Shown in pieces: positions 41,524-48,769 of a stretch of 63,704 nucleotides of DNA (its first letter is position 1; every line of letters starts with the position of its first letter). Source of the stretch: a virus; the IMG/VR virus record IMGVR_UViG_3300032282_004893, positions 1 through 63,704 of that record. One strand, written 5' to 3'. Below the pieces are notes generated by a model. The model was given only the letters and a program-made list of their open reading frames with translations. It did not search any database and was not told the origin of the DNA. The translations under genes were made by a program, and so were the position numbers.

Positions 41524-41839
41524 CATTTCTAACGCAGCCGCTTGTTCTGCTGTATCTTTCTTGATTTACAAGACTGATTTCATAGCTGAATATGGAAAGC
41601 TTATTGGCTTATCTAAGCCTTTAAGGTTAAGCGAGTATTTCTGTCATAAAATATTAAGCGGCGGCAAGGCGTCTTATTTTGATTTTCTAAAGTCCAAATA
41701 CGATAATTTTATCGCTAGATTACTATCATGTCCTTTTTGCTTAGGGTTCTGGCTTTGCTTGATCGCAAGTAAATTTAAAATTGATGTTTTAACGTGCTAC
41801 TTCTTTTACGTTTTATTTTACAAGATCATAAACAAGTAA
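41507..41839 (+). CDS. DUF1360-like membrane protein
   Basis: A 110-residue protein, start ATG 41507 inside the end of the dUTPase gene (17-nt overlap). A hydrophobic N-terminal segment, a central basic loop, and LLSCPFCLGFWLCLI followed by another hydrophobic helix resemble DUF1360-type membrane proteins (CxxCxGxW). It is likely in the inner membrane. The function is unknown. Confidence 0.65.
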   Translation: MDILANISNAAACSAVSFLIYKTDFIAEYGKLIGLSKPLRLSEYFCHKILSGGKASYFDFLKSKYDNFIARLLSCPFCLGFWLCLIASKFKIDVLTCYFFYVLFYKIINK

Positions 41840-41840
41840 A

Positions 41841-42152
41841 ATGACAAAAATATTAGAAATAAATGGCTTCTTTTCCTTTTGCCAATTTCTGGCAAAGCAC
41901 CCAGAAGAAATAATAAAAAATAAAGAATTAGAAAATCTTTTAGATTTTTGTTTTAAAGCCGTATCAAACTGTAATTGCTCCGAGAAAGACAAGGAGGAAG
42001 CCGTGTTCTTAAATGAAGAGTTTGAAAAAAGAATGTTATCTATGCCTGAAGACTGCATAAATAATATAGGCAACCTATTTTGTTCTAATGGTAACTATAG
42101 CGAAGGATATATAGTTTTTCCAAACTCAAACAATAAAATCAAAATTAAATGA
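41841..42152 (+). CDS. Unknown acidic protein
   Basis: A 103-residue protein 1 nt after the membrane-protein gene. It is Glu/Asn/Phe/Cys-rich and mostly helical, without a known motif. Its TGA overlaps the next ATG (ATGA). Function not recognised. Confidence 0.6.
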   Translation: MTKILEINGFFSFCQFLAKHPEEIIKNKELENLLDFCFKAVSNCNCSEKDKEEAVFLNEEFEKRMLSMPEDCINNIGNLFCSNGNYSEGYIVFPNSNNKIKIK

Positions 42153-42328
42153 ACGACATTAAAATTCAAATAAACAAAAAACTAATTGGCAAATCAGTTA
42201 AGGTTTTAGATGAAGGTTTTGAATGGATTGGCGAAGTTGTAGATGTTAGAGACGAAGAGTCTTTCGTTGTTTCTAACGGAGAATCTTTATCTGTTGTCGA
42301 TATTTTTAATATAAGATCTCTCGATTAG
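42149..42328 (+). CDS. Small SH3-like unknown protein
   Basis: A 59-residue protein. MNDIKIQINKKLIG opens it, followed by SVKVLDEGFEWIGEVVDV, a pattern of short beta-strands with a K-V-x-D...G-x-V-x-D arrangement typical of small SH3/KOW-like barrels. The start overlaps the previous stop (ATGA). The gene is real by coupling and codon continuity; the function is unknown. Confidence 0.6.
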   Translation: MNDIKIQINKKLIGKSVKVLDEGFEWIGEVVDVRDEESFVVSNGESLSVVDIFNIRSLD

Positions 42329-42335
42329 GTGTAAT
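42329..42335 (+). promoter_or_regulatory. GTGTAAT motif (possible late promoter)
   Basis: GTGTAAT lies 8 nt before the ATG at 42344. The same string or close variants stand 7-11 nt before the starts at 45973 and 53656 (minus strand) and 61621 (plus strand). It may be a -10-like element for a phage sigma factor. Confidence 0.45.
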
Positions 42336-42343
42336 AAACAAAT

Positions 42344-42547
42344 ATGCCATTACCTAATCCAAGAAAAGGCCAAGACCAAAACGCGTTTATGTCTAAATGC
42401 ATGGGAGACGAAACAATAAAGAAAGAGTTTCCCAATCAAAAACAAAGAATAGCCGTTTGCTTGAGCCAATTTAAGAGGAAAAAAGCTACAGCTTCCGAAG
42501 ACACAGATTGGGACAGCATCTTCGACGAAGATTTCATTTTATTTTAA
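42344..42547 (+). CDS. Small conserved-type phage protein (MPLPxP start)
   Basis: A 67-residue protein beginning MPLPNPRKGQDQNAFMSKCM with KKEFPNQKQRIAVCLSQF after it. This F-x-x-x-C-M...EFP-x-Q-K-Q-x-A-V-C pattern recurs in small proteins, or N-termini of proteins, encoded near virion genes in many tailed phages (from memory). The C-terminus is acidic. The function is unknown. It is preceded by a GTGTAAT motif and followed by a bidirectional terminator. Confidence 0.65.
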   Translation: MPLPNPRKGQDQNAFMSKCMGDETIKKEFPNQKQRIAVCLSQFKRKKATASEDTDWDSIFDEDFILF

Positions 42548-42557
42548 TAAAAAAAGA

Positions 42558-42577
42558 GGCGCGTTTTTCAACGCGCC
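42558..42577. terminator. Bidirectional rho-independent terminator
   Basis: An 8-bp stem GGCGCGTT / AACGCGCC with a TTTC loop. Read on plus it is followed by a T-rich tract; read on minus by CTCTTTTTTT. It lies between two convergent genes and should stop both. Confidence 0.85.
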
Positions 42578-42595
42578 CTTGTTTTTAAATGAATG

Positions 42596-42820
42596 TTAAC
42601 GCTTTCCGGTGTTTCCTGAATTACCGGCACTTCCGCCCTTTCCGACATTGCCAGTAGAGCCTCCGTTACCGACATTTCCAGTAGAGCCTCCCTTACCGAC
42701 ATTTCCAGTAGAGCCTCCTTTACCGACATTACCAGCATTACCAGCGGATGATGTATTGCCGACATTTCCGACGTTTCCAGTCTTAGCTGCGGCCTTTTTT
42801 TGCTTTTTTGTCTTACTCAT
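42596..42820 (-). CDS. Gly-Asn-Val repeat protein, collagen-like low complexity
   Basis: A 74-residue protein. A short Lys/Ala-rich basic start is followed by a GNVGN / GKGGST nine-residue repeat (GNVGKGGST in tandem, about four copies), nearly all Gly, Asn, Ser, Thr and Val. Gly-x-y spacing is collagen-like in places, but Pro is absent. The opposite strand has a Pro-rich ORF that I treat as an antisense shadow, because this strand has an ATG, an A/T-rich -10-like TAATAT, and a terminator. It may be a minor virion decoration or a DNA-binding protein; unknown. Confidence 0.6.
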   Translation of the reverse strand: MSKTKKQKKAAAKTGNVGNVGNTSSAGNAGNVGKGGSTGNVGKGGSTGNVGNGGSTGNVGKGGSAGNSGNTGKR

Positions 42821-42865
42821 AACGTAATATATTAAACTAACTATTCTAAAAATCTAAAAAAAATC

Positions 42866-42896
42866 TTGACTTTTTTATTTCGGAGAAGCTCATTAT
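42866..42896 (+). promoter_or_regulatory. Early-type promoter of the HNH gene
   Basis: TTGACT (42866-42871) ends 29 nt before the GTG start at 42901, and CATTAT lies at 42891-42896 (19-nt spacer). No Shine-Dalgarno sequence precedes the gene, so translation would be leaderless. Confidence 0.6.
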
Positions 42897-42900
42897 TAGT

Positions 42901-43515
42901 GTGGCAGGAATAGAAGATAAACCTCTTTGTTTATGCTTGAATAAAAGATGGCAGCGGATTGGTATAAAATCCGTCAGGCAAGCTTTTAATGAATTGGTTA
43001 GCCCATTTTGTTCTGCTTTAAATATTGTTTATAGGCAAAATGAAGATGGTTCATTTGATTTCAATGATGTATTAGACATTCAAGCCCTTAAATGGGAAGA
43101 TTGGATTAAACTTCCAATTCGCTCTTGTGATTTTGAGATCAGAACCAGCAAATTAACAATCAGAGTTCCAACAGTTATCGTTTCTTCCAGATACTCTGAA
43201 ATGCCTGAAAAAAGATACAATCCAACCAAACATAATATTTGGATTAGAGATAATGGAACTTGTCAGTATTCTGGTAAAAAACTACAGAAAGAAGAAGCCA
43301 ACATTGACCACCCAATGCCAAAATCGAGAGGAGGCCCAAATACTTGGGAAAACATGGTGCTTTGCCATAAAGATATAAATTCCAAAAAGGGCAGCAAAAC
43401 CCCAGAAGAAGCTGGTCTTAAATTAATAAGACAGCCTAAAAAATTGCAACCTACGTTGTTTTGTGACGCTTTAAAGTTTAATAACCATATAGATTGGGCT
43501 TTATTTTCAAAATGA
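42901..43515 (+). CDS. HNH endonuclease
   Basis: A 204-residue protein starting at GTG. The C-terminal half carries the HNH fold: DNGTCQYSGK, ANIDHPMPKSRGG (catalytic Asp-His), WENMVLCHKDINSKKG (Asn and the last His). Only one Cys remains of each usual zinc CxxC pair (CQYSG, CHKD), so zinc binding may be partial. The N-terminal half is a beta-rich domain of unknown role. It may be a homing or packaging-related nuclease. It overlaps the kinase gene by 4 nt. Confidence 0.85.
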   Translation: MAGIEDKPLCLCLNKRWQRIGIKSVRQAFNELVSPFCSALNIVYRQNEDGSFDFNDVLDIQALKWEDWIKLPIRSCDFEIRTSKLTIRVPTVIVSSRYSEMPEKRYNPTKHNIWIRDNGTCQYSGKKLQKEEANIDHPMPKSRGGPNTWENMVLCHKDINSKKGSKTPEEAGLKLIRQPKKLQPTLFCDALKFNNHIDWALFSK

Positions 43516-44183
43516 AAAAAATAATAGGAATATCAGGGTTAGCTGGCGACGGCAAGGATACTGTTTGTGAAATGTTTTCAGCATTTTTTAAAATTGCTGG
43601 ATTTGAATTTCAAAGAATATCCTTAGCAGATAAACTTAAGGAAAAGTGCGCTCCAGCAATGAAGGAGATGTTCAAGATCGATCCTACTAACTGCCCCAGA
43701 GAAGACAAGGATAAGATAAGAGACTACCTTGTATTTTACGCTAAGGTAGCGAGAATAGAGTCTAAAGGAAAGTTTTGGACATCTATTGTTGACGAAATCA
43801 TAAAAAAAGACAATATTAAACCCAAAACCAATAAAATATATTGCATTCCAGATATTCGTCATGCTTATTATCCAGAAGACGAGGCTCAATGGGTCAAAAA
43901 AAACGATGGTATCTTAGTTCATGTTAAAAAATACACCATAGAAAGCCCATCTCCCTTTAGAATCAAGTATTCACAACCCATAAATCAAGAAGAAGCATTC
44001 AATACGCCAATAGTTGAAAAACTTGCTGATTTCGTCTTGGAATTAAGCGATTGCTCCCCACTTAAACCATCTCAAAATATTACCAGCATTCAAGCAGTGT
44101 CAGAGACATTTCGCATGATCATCGACTCAATTGAAGCGTCAAAAAGTCACTCTAAGTCGCTAAAATCAGGAAAAAACGCCTAA
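43512..44183 (+). CDS. Deoxynucleoside monophosphate kinase-like P-loop protein
   Basis: A 223-residue protein, start ATG 43512 overlapping the HNH stop. GISGLAGDGKDTV is the P-loop (G-x4-GKD-T), as in T4 gp1-type dNMP kinases. The helical lid has ADKLKEKCA and the LVFYAKVARIESKGKFWTS region, and IYCIPDIRHAYYPEDEAQW is the Asp-x-R-x-x-x-E motif of this family. It would phosphorylate dNMPs to dNDPs, next to dUTPase in function. The C-terminal 40 residues are a Ser/Lys-rich extension. Confidence 0.8.
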   Translation: MKKIIGISGLAGDGKDTVCEMFSAFFKIAGFEFQRISLADKLKEKCAPAMKEMFKIDPTNCPREDKDKIRDYLVFYAKVARIESKGKFWTSIVDEIIKKDNIKPKTNKIYCIPDIRHAYYPEDEAQWVKKNDGILVHVKKYTIESPSPFRIKYSQPINQEEAFNTPIVEKLADFVLELSDCSPLKPSQNITSIQAVSETFRMIIDSIEASKSHSKSLKSGKNA

Positions 44184-44220
44184 AACAAGCTGGCATATCA
44201 AATGCTAAAAAAAATTGTCT

Positions 44221-44556
44221 ATGAATACATTACATAAATCAACTGAAGAAGCAATAAAGAAAATCAACAGTTATGCAACCCTGTCTTTGTGGGAAGAGAC
44301 TGAGTCAAGTTATGATTTTGAACTTGATGTTCCGGGTTTTTCTAAGCCTGAAATAGCCGTCTCTACTAAGGGAACCATGCTGAGTGTTTCTATCACGCCA
44401 AACGAGAAGAATAAAAGAGAAGCTTTCAGCGCAGAATATCGTCTTCCGCAAATCGCCAATTTAGGAGAAACACAGGCTACCCTAGAGAACGGAGTCTTGT
44501 TCGTTAGCGTCCCTAAAAAAGAGCAGGAAAAAGCCAAGCCTATTTGCATAAAATAA
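44221..44556 (+). CDS. Hsp20/alpha-crystallin small heat-shock protein
   Basis: A 111-residue protein, start ATG 44221 (an in-frame TTG lies 6 nt upstream). FELDVPGFSKPEI begins the alpha-crystallin beta-sandwich, and ATLENGVLFVSVPKKE is its conserved A-x-L-x-N-G-V-L end. A short C-terminal IC-I-like tail (KPICIK) stands for the I-x-I oligomerisation motif. Hsp20 homologues are known in T4-like phages and may help virion protein folding. Confidence 0.93.
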   Translation: MNTLHKSTEEAIKKINSYATLSLWEETESSYDFELDVPGFSKPEIAVSTKGTMLSVSITPNEKNKREAFSAEYRLPQIANLGETQATLENGVLFVSVPKKEQEKAKPICIK

Positions 44557-44557
44557 C

Positions 44558-44586
44558 TTGACTTTATTATAGAAAAGATTCATAAT
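44558..44586 (+). promoter_or_regulatory. Early-type promoter of a 62-aa gene
   Basis: TTGACT (44558-44563), 17 nt, CATAAT (44581-44586), then 8 nt to the ATG at 44595. It is the same pair of boxes as at 41070-41098. Confidence 0.7.
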
Positions 44587-44594
44587 TCATTGAT

Positions 44595-44783
44595 ATGAAT
44601 AAGTACACTATTACAGTAACGGAATCAGATAGCGGCAGACTTGCTATTATCAGCGTGTCTCAGCTAACCAAGGTTAATCAGCACAAGACCATTTCTAAGC
44701 CGTTGGCTAGAAACGCTTTTGGCTTTGCTGACGCCTCAGACCCGCAAACGCTCACCAAGCGAGCGGCAAGGAAGTCGCGCTGA
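44595..44783 (+). CDS. Unknown small basic protein
   Basis: A 62-residue protein, beta-like at the start (YTITVTES) and basic at the end (KRAARKSR). No family is recognised. It has its own promoter and a strong terminator, so it is a single-gene early transcript of the kind that often encodes a host-takeover protein. That role is inferred only from the arrangement. Confidence 0.6.
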   Translation: MNKYTITVTESDSGRLAIISVSQLTKVNQHKTISKPLARNAFGFADASDPQTLTKRAARKSR

Positions 44784-44789
44784 ATCCAA

Positions 44790-44814
44790 GGGGGCGAAAG
44801 CCCCCGTTTTTTTT
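44790..44814 (+). terminator. Strong rho-independent terminator
   Basis: GGGGGC-GAAA-GCCCCC stem-loop with a GNRA tetraloop, followed by G and eight T residues (44807-44814). It ends the single-gene transcript upstream. Confidence 0.93.
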
Positions 44815-44816
44815 AC

Positions 44817-45032
44817 ATGGATAAAATTGACATCATTTTGAAAACTTGCGACTTTTATAAAAAAGAATGCAAGAAAGTATTAGCCGAAAGCATAAAATGC
44901 AAAACTGTAAAAGAAAAGAAAGACAACCTAGTAAAATTAAAAACCCTAAAAGCTAAAATAATATTTGAAATTGAGCAAATAAACAAAATAATAAAAGAAT
45001 CACAAGACGGGGATGAGTGGAAAGATGGCTGA
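44817..45032 (+). CDS. Unknown helical Lys-rich protein overlapping a tRNA
   Basis: A 71-residue, charged and helical protein (coiled-coil-like Lys/Glu/Ile periodicity). The ATG at 44817 is 2 nt after the terminator T-run. Its last four codons and stop overlap the first 14 nt of the tRNA-Ser gene on the same strand. Function unknown. It has no visible promoter of its own. Confidence 0.5.
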   Translation: MDKIDIILKTCDFYKKECKKVLAESIKCKTVKEKKDNLVKLKTLKAKIIFEIEQINKIIKESQDGDEWKDG

Positions 45033-45108
45033 GTGGCCTAAAGCGCGGGTTTGCTAAACCCGTGAACTTTAATCGGTTCCGAGGGTTCGAATCCCTCTCT
45101 TTCCGCCA
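45019..45108 (+). tRNA. tRNA-Ser (GCT)
   Basis: A complete class II cloverleaf. The acceptor stem is GGAAAGA / TCTTTCC and the anticodon stem-loop is CGGGT-TTGCTAA-ACCCG, with GCT at 45053-45055. A long variable arm (GAAC...GTTC), T-arm GAGGG-TTCGAAT-CCCTC, discriminator G and an encoded CCA (45106-45108) complete it. It reads AGC/AGU serine codons. The CCA is followed directly by the stop of the convergent gene, so there is no spare base on either side. Confidence 0.95.
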
Positions 45109-45630
45109 TTAAAACGCTGTATATCCGTAAGTTCTTCCAGACCTTAAATAAGGATAAAACTCTGGGAAAGAGCCAGCCACAATATCGTCTCCAACAACTT
45201 GTTTTGGGTCCAACCTTCTAGCTCTGTAAGCACCAATCAAAAACTTAAGCTCTTCTTCCTCTTGTTTTTTCTCTGCTGAAACTGTTCTTATTAATTGTCC
45301 TCTGTCTACTTTTCTTACTTTGAATTCTCCCTCTTGAACTTCCACTACAGGGTCTGAATCTGTAACCGATAATTTAGATCTTATAACCACAGAGTATCTA
45401 TAAACCATGTATAATTTTTTTAAAATTGCCACTGCATTTATATCTATTTCAGCGCTATTATTGTCTGCGTCTGTTATTTCGTAATCGCTAGAAATGACAA
45501 AATTAGAATACAACAAACTATTTAAATATCCAACGTTTGCCCTAACCCAATAAGAGATAGCGGCTATACTTAAATCGGATGGTTCCCCTAAATCAAAATA
45601 AATTTCTTGAGCTATATCAACTACTTTCAT
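45109..45630 (-). CDS. Probable virion head-tail adaptor-like protein
   Basis: A 173-residue acidic protein. The start (VVDIAQEIYFDLGEPSDLSIAAISYWVRANVGYLN, in parts) looks like the helical start of phage head-completion/adaptor proteins. The C-terminal part has a basic segment and FPEFYPYLRSGRTYGY. No catalytic motif. It is the second gene of a two-gene minus-strand operon preceded by a GTGTAAT motif, suggesting late expression with other virion genes. The assignment is by pattern only. Confidence 0.5.
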   Translation of the reverse strand: MKVVDIAQEIYFDLGEPSDLSIAAISYWVRANVGYLNSLLYSNFVISSDYEITDADNNSAEIDINAVAILKKLYMVYRYSVVIRSKLSVTDSDPVVEVQEGEFKVRKVDRGQLIRTVSAEKKQEEEELKFLIGAYRARRLDPKQVVGDDIVAGSFPEFYPYLRSGRTYGYTAF

Positions 45631-45631
45631 A

Positions 45632-45973
45632 TTAGTATGTTATTTCTGGGTTTATTGTGAATTTTCCATAATCTATAACTTTAGAATAGTTAACCCCAGA
45701 ATATATTTCTATGCTATATAAAGCTTTTGTAACTGGGGTTCCAGTTGTTTCGTTTCTTCCCAATTCTACTTCTACCAATCCGCTAACATAAGAAGACCCT
45801 AGATTTCCAGATACTATTGTTGGATTTAAATTAATTAATATTCCAGAACTTCCATAACTATACCTTACAAACCCAGAAATAGTGTACCCACTCAAATTAA
45901 GAGCCGATCCATTCTCATCTACTCCTGTAAGCCGTTTGTAAAAGTAATTGCCTTTTGTTATGGCTAAATCCAT
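45632..45973 (-). CDS. Probable minor virion protein
   Basis: A 113-residue beta-rich protein. ATG 45973 (MDLAITKG) is preferred to an in-frame ATG at 45982, because the GTGTAAT motif then sits 7 nt upstream as at other genes. DLAITKGNYFYKRL and Gly/Ser-rich strands resemble the first domain of phage tail/baseplate BppU-like proteins. It lies 1 nt upstream of the adaptor-like gene. Function inferred. Confidence 0.5.
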   Translation of the reverse strand: MDLAITKGNYFYKRLTGVDENGSALNLSGYTISGFVRYSYGSSGILINLNPTIVSGNLGSSYVSGLVEVELGRNETTGTPVTKALYSIEIYSGVNYSKVIDYGKFTINPEITY

Positions 45974-45980
45974 AATATAC

Positions 45981-45987
45981 ATTACAC
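45981..45987 (-). promoter_or_regulatory. GTGTAAT motif (possible late promoter)
   Basis: GTGTAAT on the minus strand, 7 nt before the ATG at 45973. The preceding bases (TTAAG) match those before the copy at 53665-53671. Confidence 0.5.
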
Positions 45988-46050
45988 CTTAAAACAAAAA
46001 CTTAATTAATTTATAAAAAAGCAAGCCTCAAAAAATAGCAGATTTTCGGC

Positions 46051-46081
46051 TTGACAAAATTTATAAACTGACCACCATTGT
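46051..46081 (+). promoter_or_regulatory. Early-type promoter of the deaminase gene
   Basis: TTGACA (46051-46056) ends 29 nt before the GTG at 46086, and CATTGT lies at 46076-46081 (19-nt spacer; ACCATT lies at 17). No Shine-Dalgarno sequence is seen. Confidence 0.55.
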
Positions 46082-46085
46082 ATCG

Positions 46086-46469
46086 GTGAAGCAGAAATTG
46101 GCAAAAAGAGCCATTCAAATTGCTCAAAATTTATGTCCCATCAATCGCGAGATGCGGGCTAGTCATGTTGCGTTTTTAATCAAATCGAGTAAAATTGAAA
46201 AAATAGGAGTAAATAAAAGAAGAACTCACCCAGAAATATCCAATCACCCTTATCACGAAGGACACGTTGGTATTCACGCGGAGTTGGATTGCATTTTAAA
46301 AGTTGACAAAGAAGATCTTTCTAGCTATAAAATGTTAGTTCTGAGAGTGGATAAAAAAGGGAAACTTTCCATGAGCAAGCCCTGTCCCGGCTGCCAAAGC
46401 CTTTTGAAACAATTTAATGTGTCAGAAACTTGGTACAGCAATAAAAATGGAGAAATAGAAAAATTATGA
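46086..46469 (+). CDS. Cytidine/deoxycytidylate deaminase-like protein
   Basis: A 127-residue protein starting at GTG. GIHAELDCIL provides the zinc-binding His and catalytic Glu (HAE), and KPCPGCQSLL the PCxxC zinc pair of the deaminase superfamily. It is shorter than T4 dCMP deaminase (about 190) and lacks its allosteric region, so the substrate (free nucleotide, base, or nucleic acid) is open. The stop overlaps the next start by 4 nt. Confidence 0.78.
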   Translation: MKQKLAKRAIQIAQNLCPINREMRASHVAFLIKSSKIEKIGVNKRRTHPEISNHPYHEGHVGIHAELDCILKVDKEDLSSYKMLVLRVDKKGKLSMSKPCPGCQSLLKQFNVSETWYSNKNGEIEKL

Positions 46470-47215
46470 AAATTTCCAGCAACAACAAAAAAATCCTTAT
46501 CTTTTCTGATCCGCATCAAGAATTAGATAAGGTAAAGAAAATAATACAAGCTGAAAAAGCCGACATAAATGTTTGCTTAGGCGATTGGTTTGATAGTCAT
46601 TTTCGCGACGACGATAAGGATTGTCAAAATGCAGCAGCTTATTTAAAAGAAGAGTTTTTGCCGAGCAATAATAATATCACTCTTTTTGGTAATCATGACA
46701 TTCATTATCTATTCAACAATAGATATACGATTTGTAGCGGTTATGAAGACAGAAAAGCAAATATTATTGACAAAACGATAGGAAAAAACAAAGAAGAATT
46801 CGTTAGAAAATTTTCTTGGTTTTTCTATATCGATGAATTTCTTTGCACTCATGCTGGTTTACATAAAATGTTTATTAAGCCTTTCGTTTATAGCCAAGAA
46901 GATTTGTATGATTATTTAACAATCCAAACAAATGAGGCAAATATAAATATAAGGACAAATCAAAATCACTGGATTTATGCCGCAGGTAGGGCTAGAGGTG
47001 GAAGTCAAACCAAAGGCGGTCTTGTGTGGTTAGATTTTGATTCTGAATTTAGCCCCATAGAAGATATAAACCAAATAGTCGGCCACACGCACCGCAAGCA
47101 AGGCAGGATTAAATCCTACGCTGGAACAGAAAACTACTGCATAGACACTAACCTTAATCAATGGATTACAATATCTAATGGTAAAATGGAAACCAAAAAC
47201 TACTCTGATTTATGA
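46466..47215 (+). CDS. Calcineurin-like metallophosphoesterase
   Basis: A 249-residue protein with the full metallophosphatase set: IFSDPHQE (D-x-H), CLGDWFDSH (GD-x-x-D), FGNHDIHY (GNHD), CTHAGLH (H) and VGHTHRKQG (GHxH). It binds two metals and hydrolyses phosphodiesters or monoesters; the phage substrate is unknown (RNA ends, cyclic nucleotides and nucleotides are all possible). Operon neighbours are a deaminase and small unknown genes. Confidence 0.9.
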   Translation: MKISSNNKKILIFSDPHQELDKVKKIIQAEKADINVCLGDWFDSHFRDDDKDCQNAAAYLKEEFLPSNNNITLFGNHDIHYLFNNRYTICSGYEDRKANIIDKTIGKNKEEFVRKFSWFFYIDEFLCTHAGLHKMFIKPFVYSQEDLYDYLTIQTNEANINIRTNQNHWIYAAGRARGGSQTKGGLVWLDFDSEFSPIEDINQIVGHTHRKQGRIKSYAGTENYCIDTNLNQWITISNGKMETKNYSDL

Positions 47216-47856
47216 GCTATCAACTATATTTTGATTTTAGAACTCCAGAGCAGAAAGCTGCTCATGACGCGTCCGTGAAAGAAATAAATACAGAGCTAGA
47301 CGATATCTTTGATGAAGAAGAGCGTTTAGATAAATTCTTAGATCTTATCCCTTTTGGCGTCGGGCATAAGGTTCGTGAATTTTATTATTCTTGCAGATGG
47401 AATATTAAATGCACTTATCAAAAAATTCGCTATGGAGTTTCTGACGACGATATTTTTTCATTATATGATAATATATCTAAATTTCTTATTCCAAGATTGC
47501 AGTACTTTAAAAAGCATGGTAAAAAAGGAATTCCAGTAGAATTTGTTCCCCATGATTACCATCTTCTTTCCGAAAGCGAAATGAAGATCGCAGATGAAAA
47601 AGCCGACAGAGAATGGGGTTCTATTCTTGATGAAATTATTTTTGCTTTTGATTATACTATCGACAGTGATAAATACGCTCCATTTCCTGAAATCTTGATG
47701 AAAGATCCTTTTGATAAAATTAATTTCAATCGAGATAGAACTCCAGAAGAAAAAGAAGCTTGGAACAATTATATAGCTCTTTGTAATCAACTTAATGAGC
47801 GCAAGAAAAAGGGCTTAGAACTTTTCGCAAAACATTTTGATAATTTATGGGTTTAA
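47212..47856 (+). CDS. Unknown acidic protein
   Basis: A 214-residue protein, acidic and helical, with many Phe/Tyr/Asp/Lys and no catalytic motif. A middle segment (VGHKVREFYYSCRWNIKCTYQKIRYG, in parts) looks like a conserved core of a family of phage and bacterial hypothetical proteins. The C-terminus is helical. Translationally coupled to the phosphoesterase (4-nt overlap). Function not recognised. Confidence 0.65.
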   Translation: MSYQLYFDFRTPEQKAAHDASVKEINTELDDIFDEEERLDKFLDLIPFGVGHKVREFYYSCRWNIKCTYQKIRYGVSDDDIFSLYDNISKFLIPRLQYFKKHGKKGIPVEFVPHDYHLLSESEMKIADEKADREWGSILDEIIFAFDYTIDSDKYAPFPEILMKDPFDKINFNRDRTPEEKEAWNNYIALCNQLNERKKKGLELFAKHFDNLWV

Positions 47857-47872
47857 TAATATTATAAAAAAA

Positions 47873-48529
47873 ATGAACTTCACACTAGAATCAATAGATC
47901 CAGAATTGGATAAATTAATAAACAAGTATGGATCTGATAAAAATCTTAGCAAGTATAATTTAGTTTATTCTAAGCTTTTTAAAGATATTAAATTAGATGT
48001 GACTTCAGTTTTAGAAATCGGAGTTGGCAGTTTAACTTCCGAAAGCTCAAGTTTTGCTGGCATCAAAAGATTTTTTCCAAACTATTCTCCCGGTGCGTCT
48101 TTAAGGGTTTGGCGTGATTATTTCCCCAACGCTTTCATTCATGGCGTTGATATAGGAGAAGACTGCTTAATAGAAGAGGACAGGATAAAAACTTTTATTT
48201 TTTCTTCTACTCGCCACGACAAGTGTTTGGAGCATTTATTTGAATATAAATATGATATTATAATAGATGACGGAGATCATCAAGGATTGAGCCAACTTTT
48301 AACTTTTAAAAATCTAATTCCTTTGTTAAAGGAAAACGGATATTATTTTATAGAAGATGTTGGCGGTTGCGGTGGCTATTTAGCGACAGACGGAACCTCT
48401 TATAATCCTCAGCTATTTGGTGAATATAAAGATGAATTTTATAAAACTGTAGAAAGATATGAGCAAAAAGCTTATGTAAATACAAGACCAATTATAATAA
48501 CAAAAAATCCAATGACTTTTGGTTTATAG
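47873..48529 (+). CDS. SAM-dependent methyltransferase (paralogue 1)
   Basis: A 218-residue protein, start ATG 47873. YGSDKN, VLEIGVGS (motif I), LRVWRDYFPNAFIHGVDIGED (motif II) and YDIIIDDGDHQ (motif IV, with metal-binding-like D-D-G-D-H) are those of class I O-methyltransferases acting on sugars or macrolides. It is strongly similar, motif by motif, to the gene at 49306-49953, from which it is separated by two small genes and a cupin. It may methylate a glycan made by the phage. Confidence 0.85.
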   Translation: MNFTLESIDPELDKLINKYGSDKNLSKYNLVYSKLFKDIKLDVTSVLEIGVGSLTSESSSFAGIKRFFPNYSPGASLRVWRDYFPNAFIHGVDIGEDCLIEEDRIKTFIFSSTRHDKCLEHLFEYKYDIIIDDGDHQGLSQLLTFKNLIPLLKENGYYFIEDVGGCGGYLATDGTSYNPQLFGEYKDEFYKTVERYEQKAYVNTRPIIITKNPMTFGL

Positions 48530-48542
48530 TTTTATTTCTAAA

Positions 48543-48767
48543 ATGAAATTTACATTAGAACAACGCAAATTTATTAAAGAAACCAAAGAAAAAGTAAAGG
48601 AGCTGGAAATCCAACAGCAAAATTTATATAATAATATGCTTAAAGAATTAGACGTGGACCCACAAGTCGAAGACTGGATGTTTGATTATATTTATAATTC
48701 TTTTGGCTCAATAAAAAATATTGAAACTCTAATCACAAAATCAAAATGCAAGATGACAGACCAATAA
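48543..48767 (+). CDS. Small coiled-coil unknown protein
   Basis: A 74-residue protein starting at ATG 48543, with a Glu/Lys-rich coiled-coil in the first 45 residues and an acidic, Tyr-rich second half. No family is recognised. It lies between the methyltransferase and a small unknown gene in the same direction. Confidence 0.5.
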   Translation: MKFTLEQRKFIKETKEKVKELEIQQQNLYNNMLKELDVDPQVEDWMFDYIYNSFGSIKNIETLITKSKCKMTDQ

Positions 48768-48769
48768 AT

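Noticed and set aside
42609-42827. Pro-rich 72-aa plus-strand ORF (LPVEPPLPTF repeats)
   Set aside because: It is the antisense of the Gly-rich minus-strand gene, which has the better start and terminator arrangement. No promoter precedes the plus ORF.
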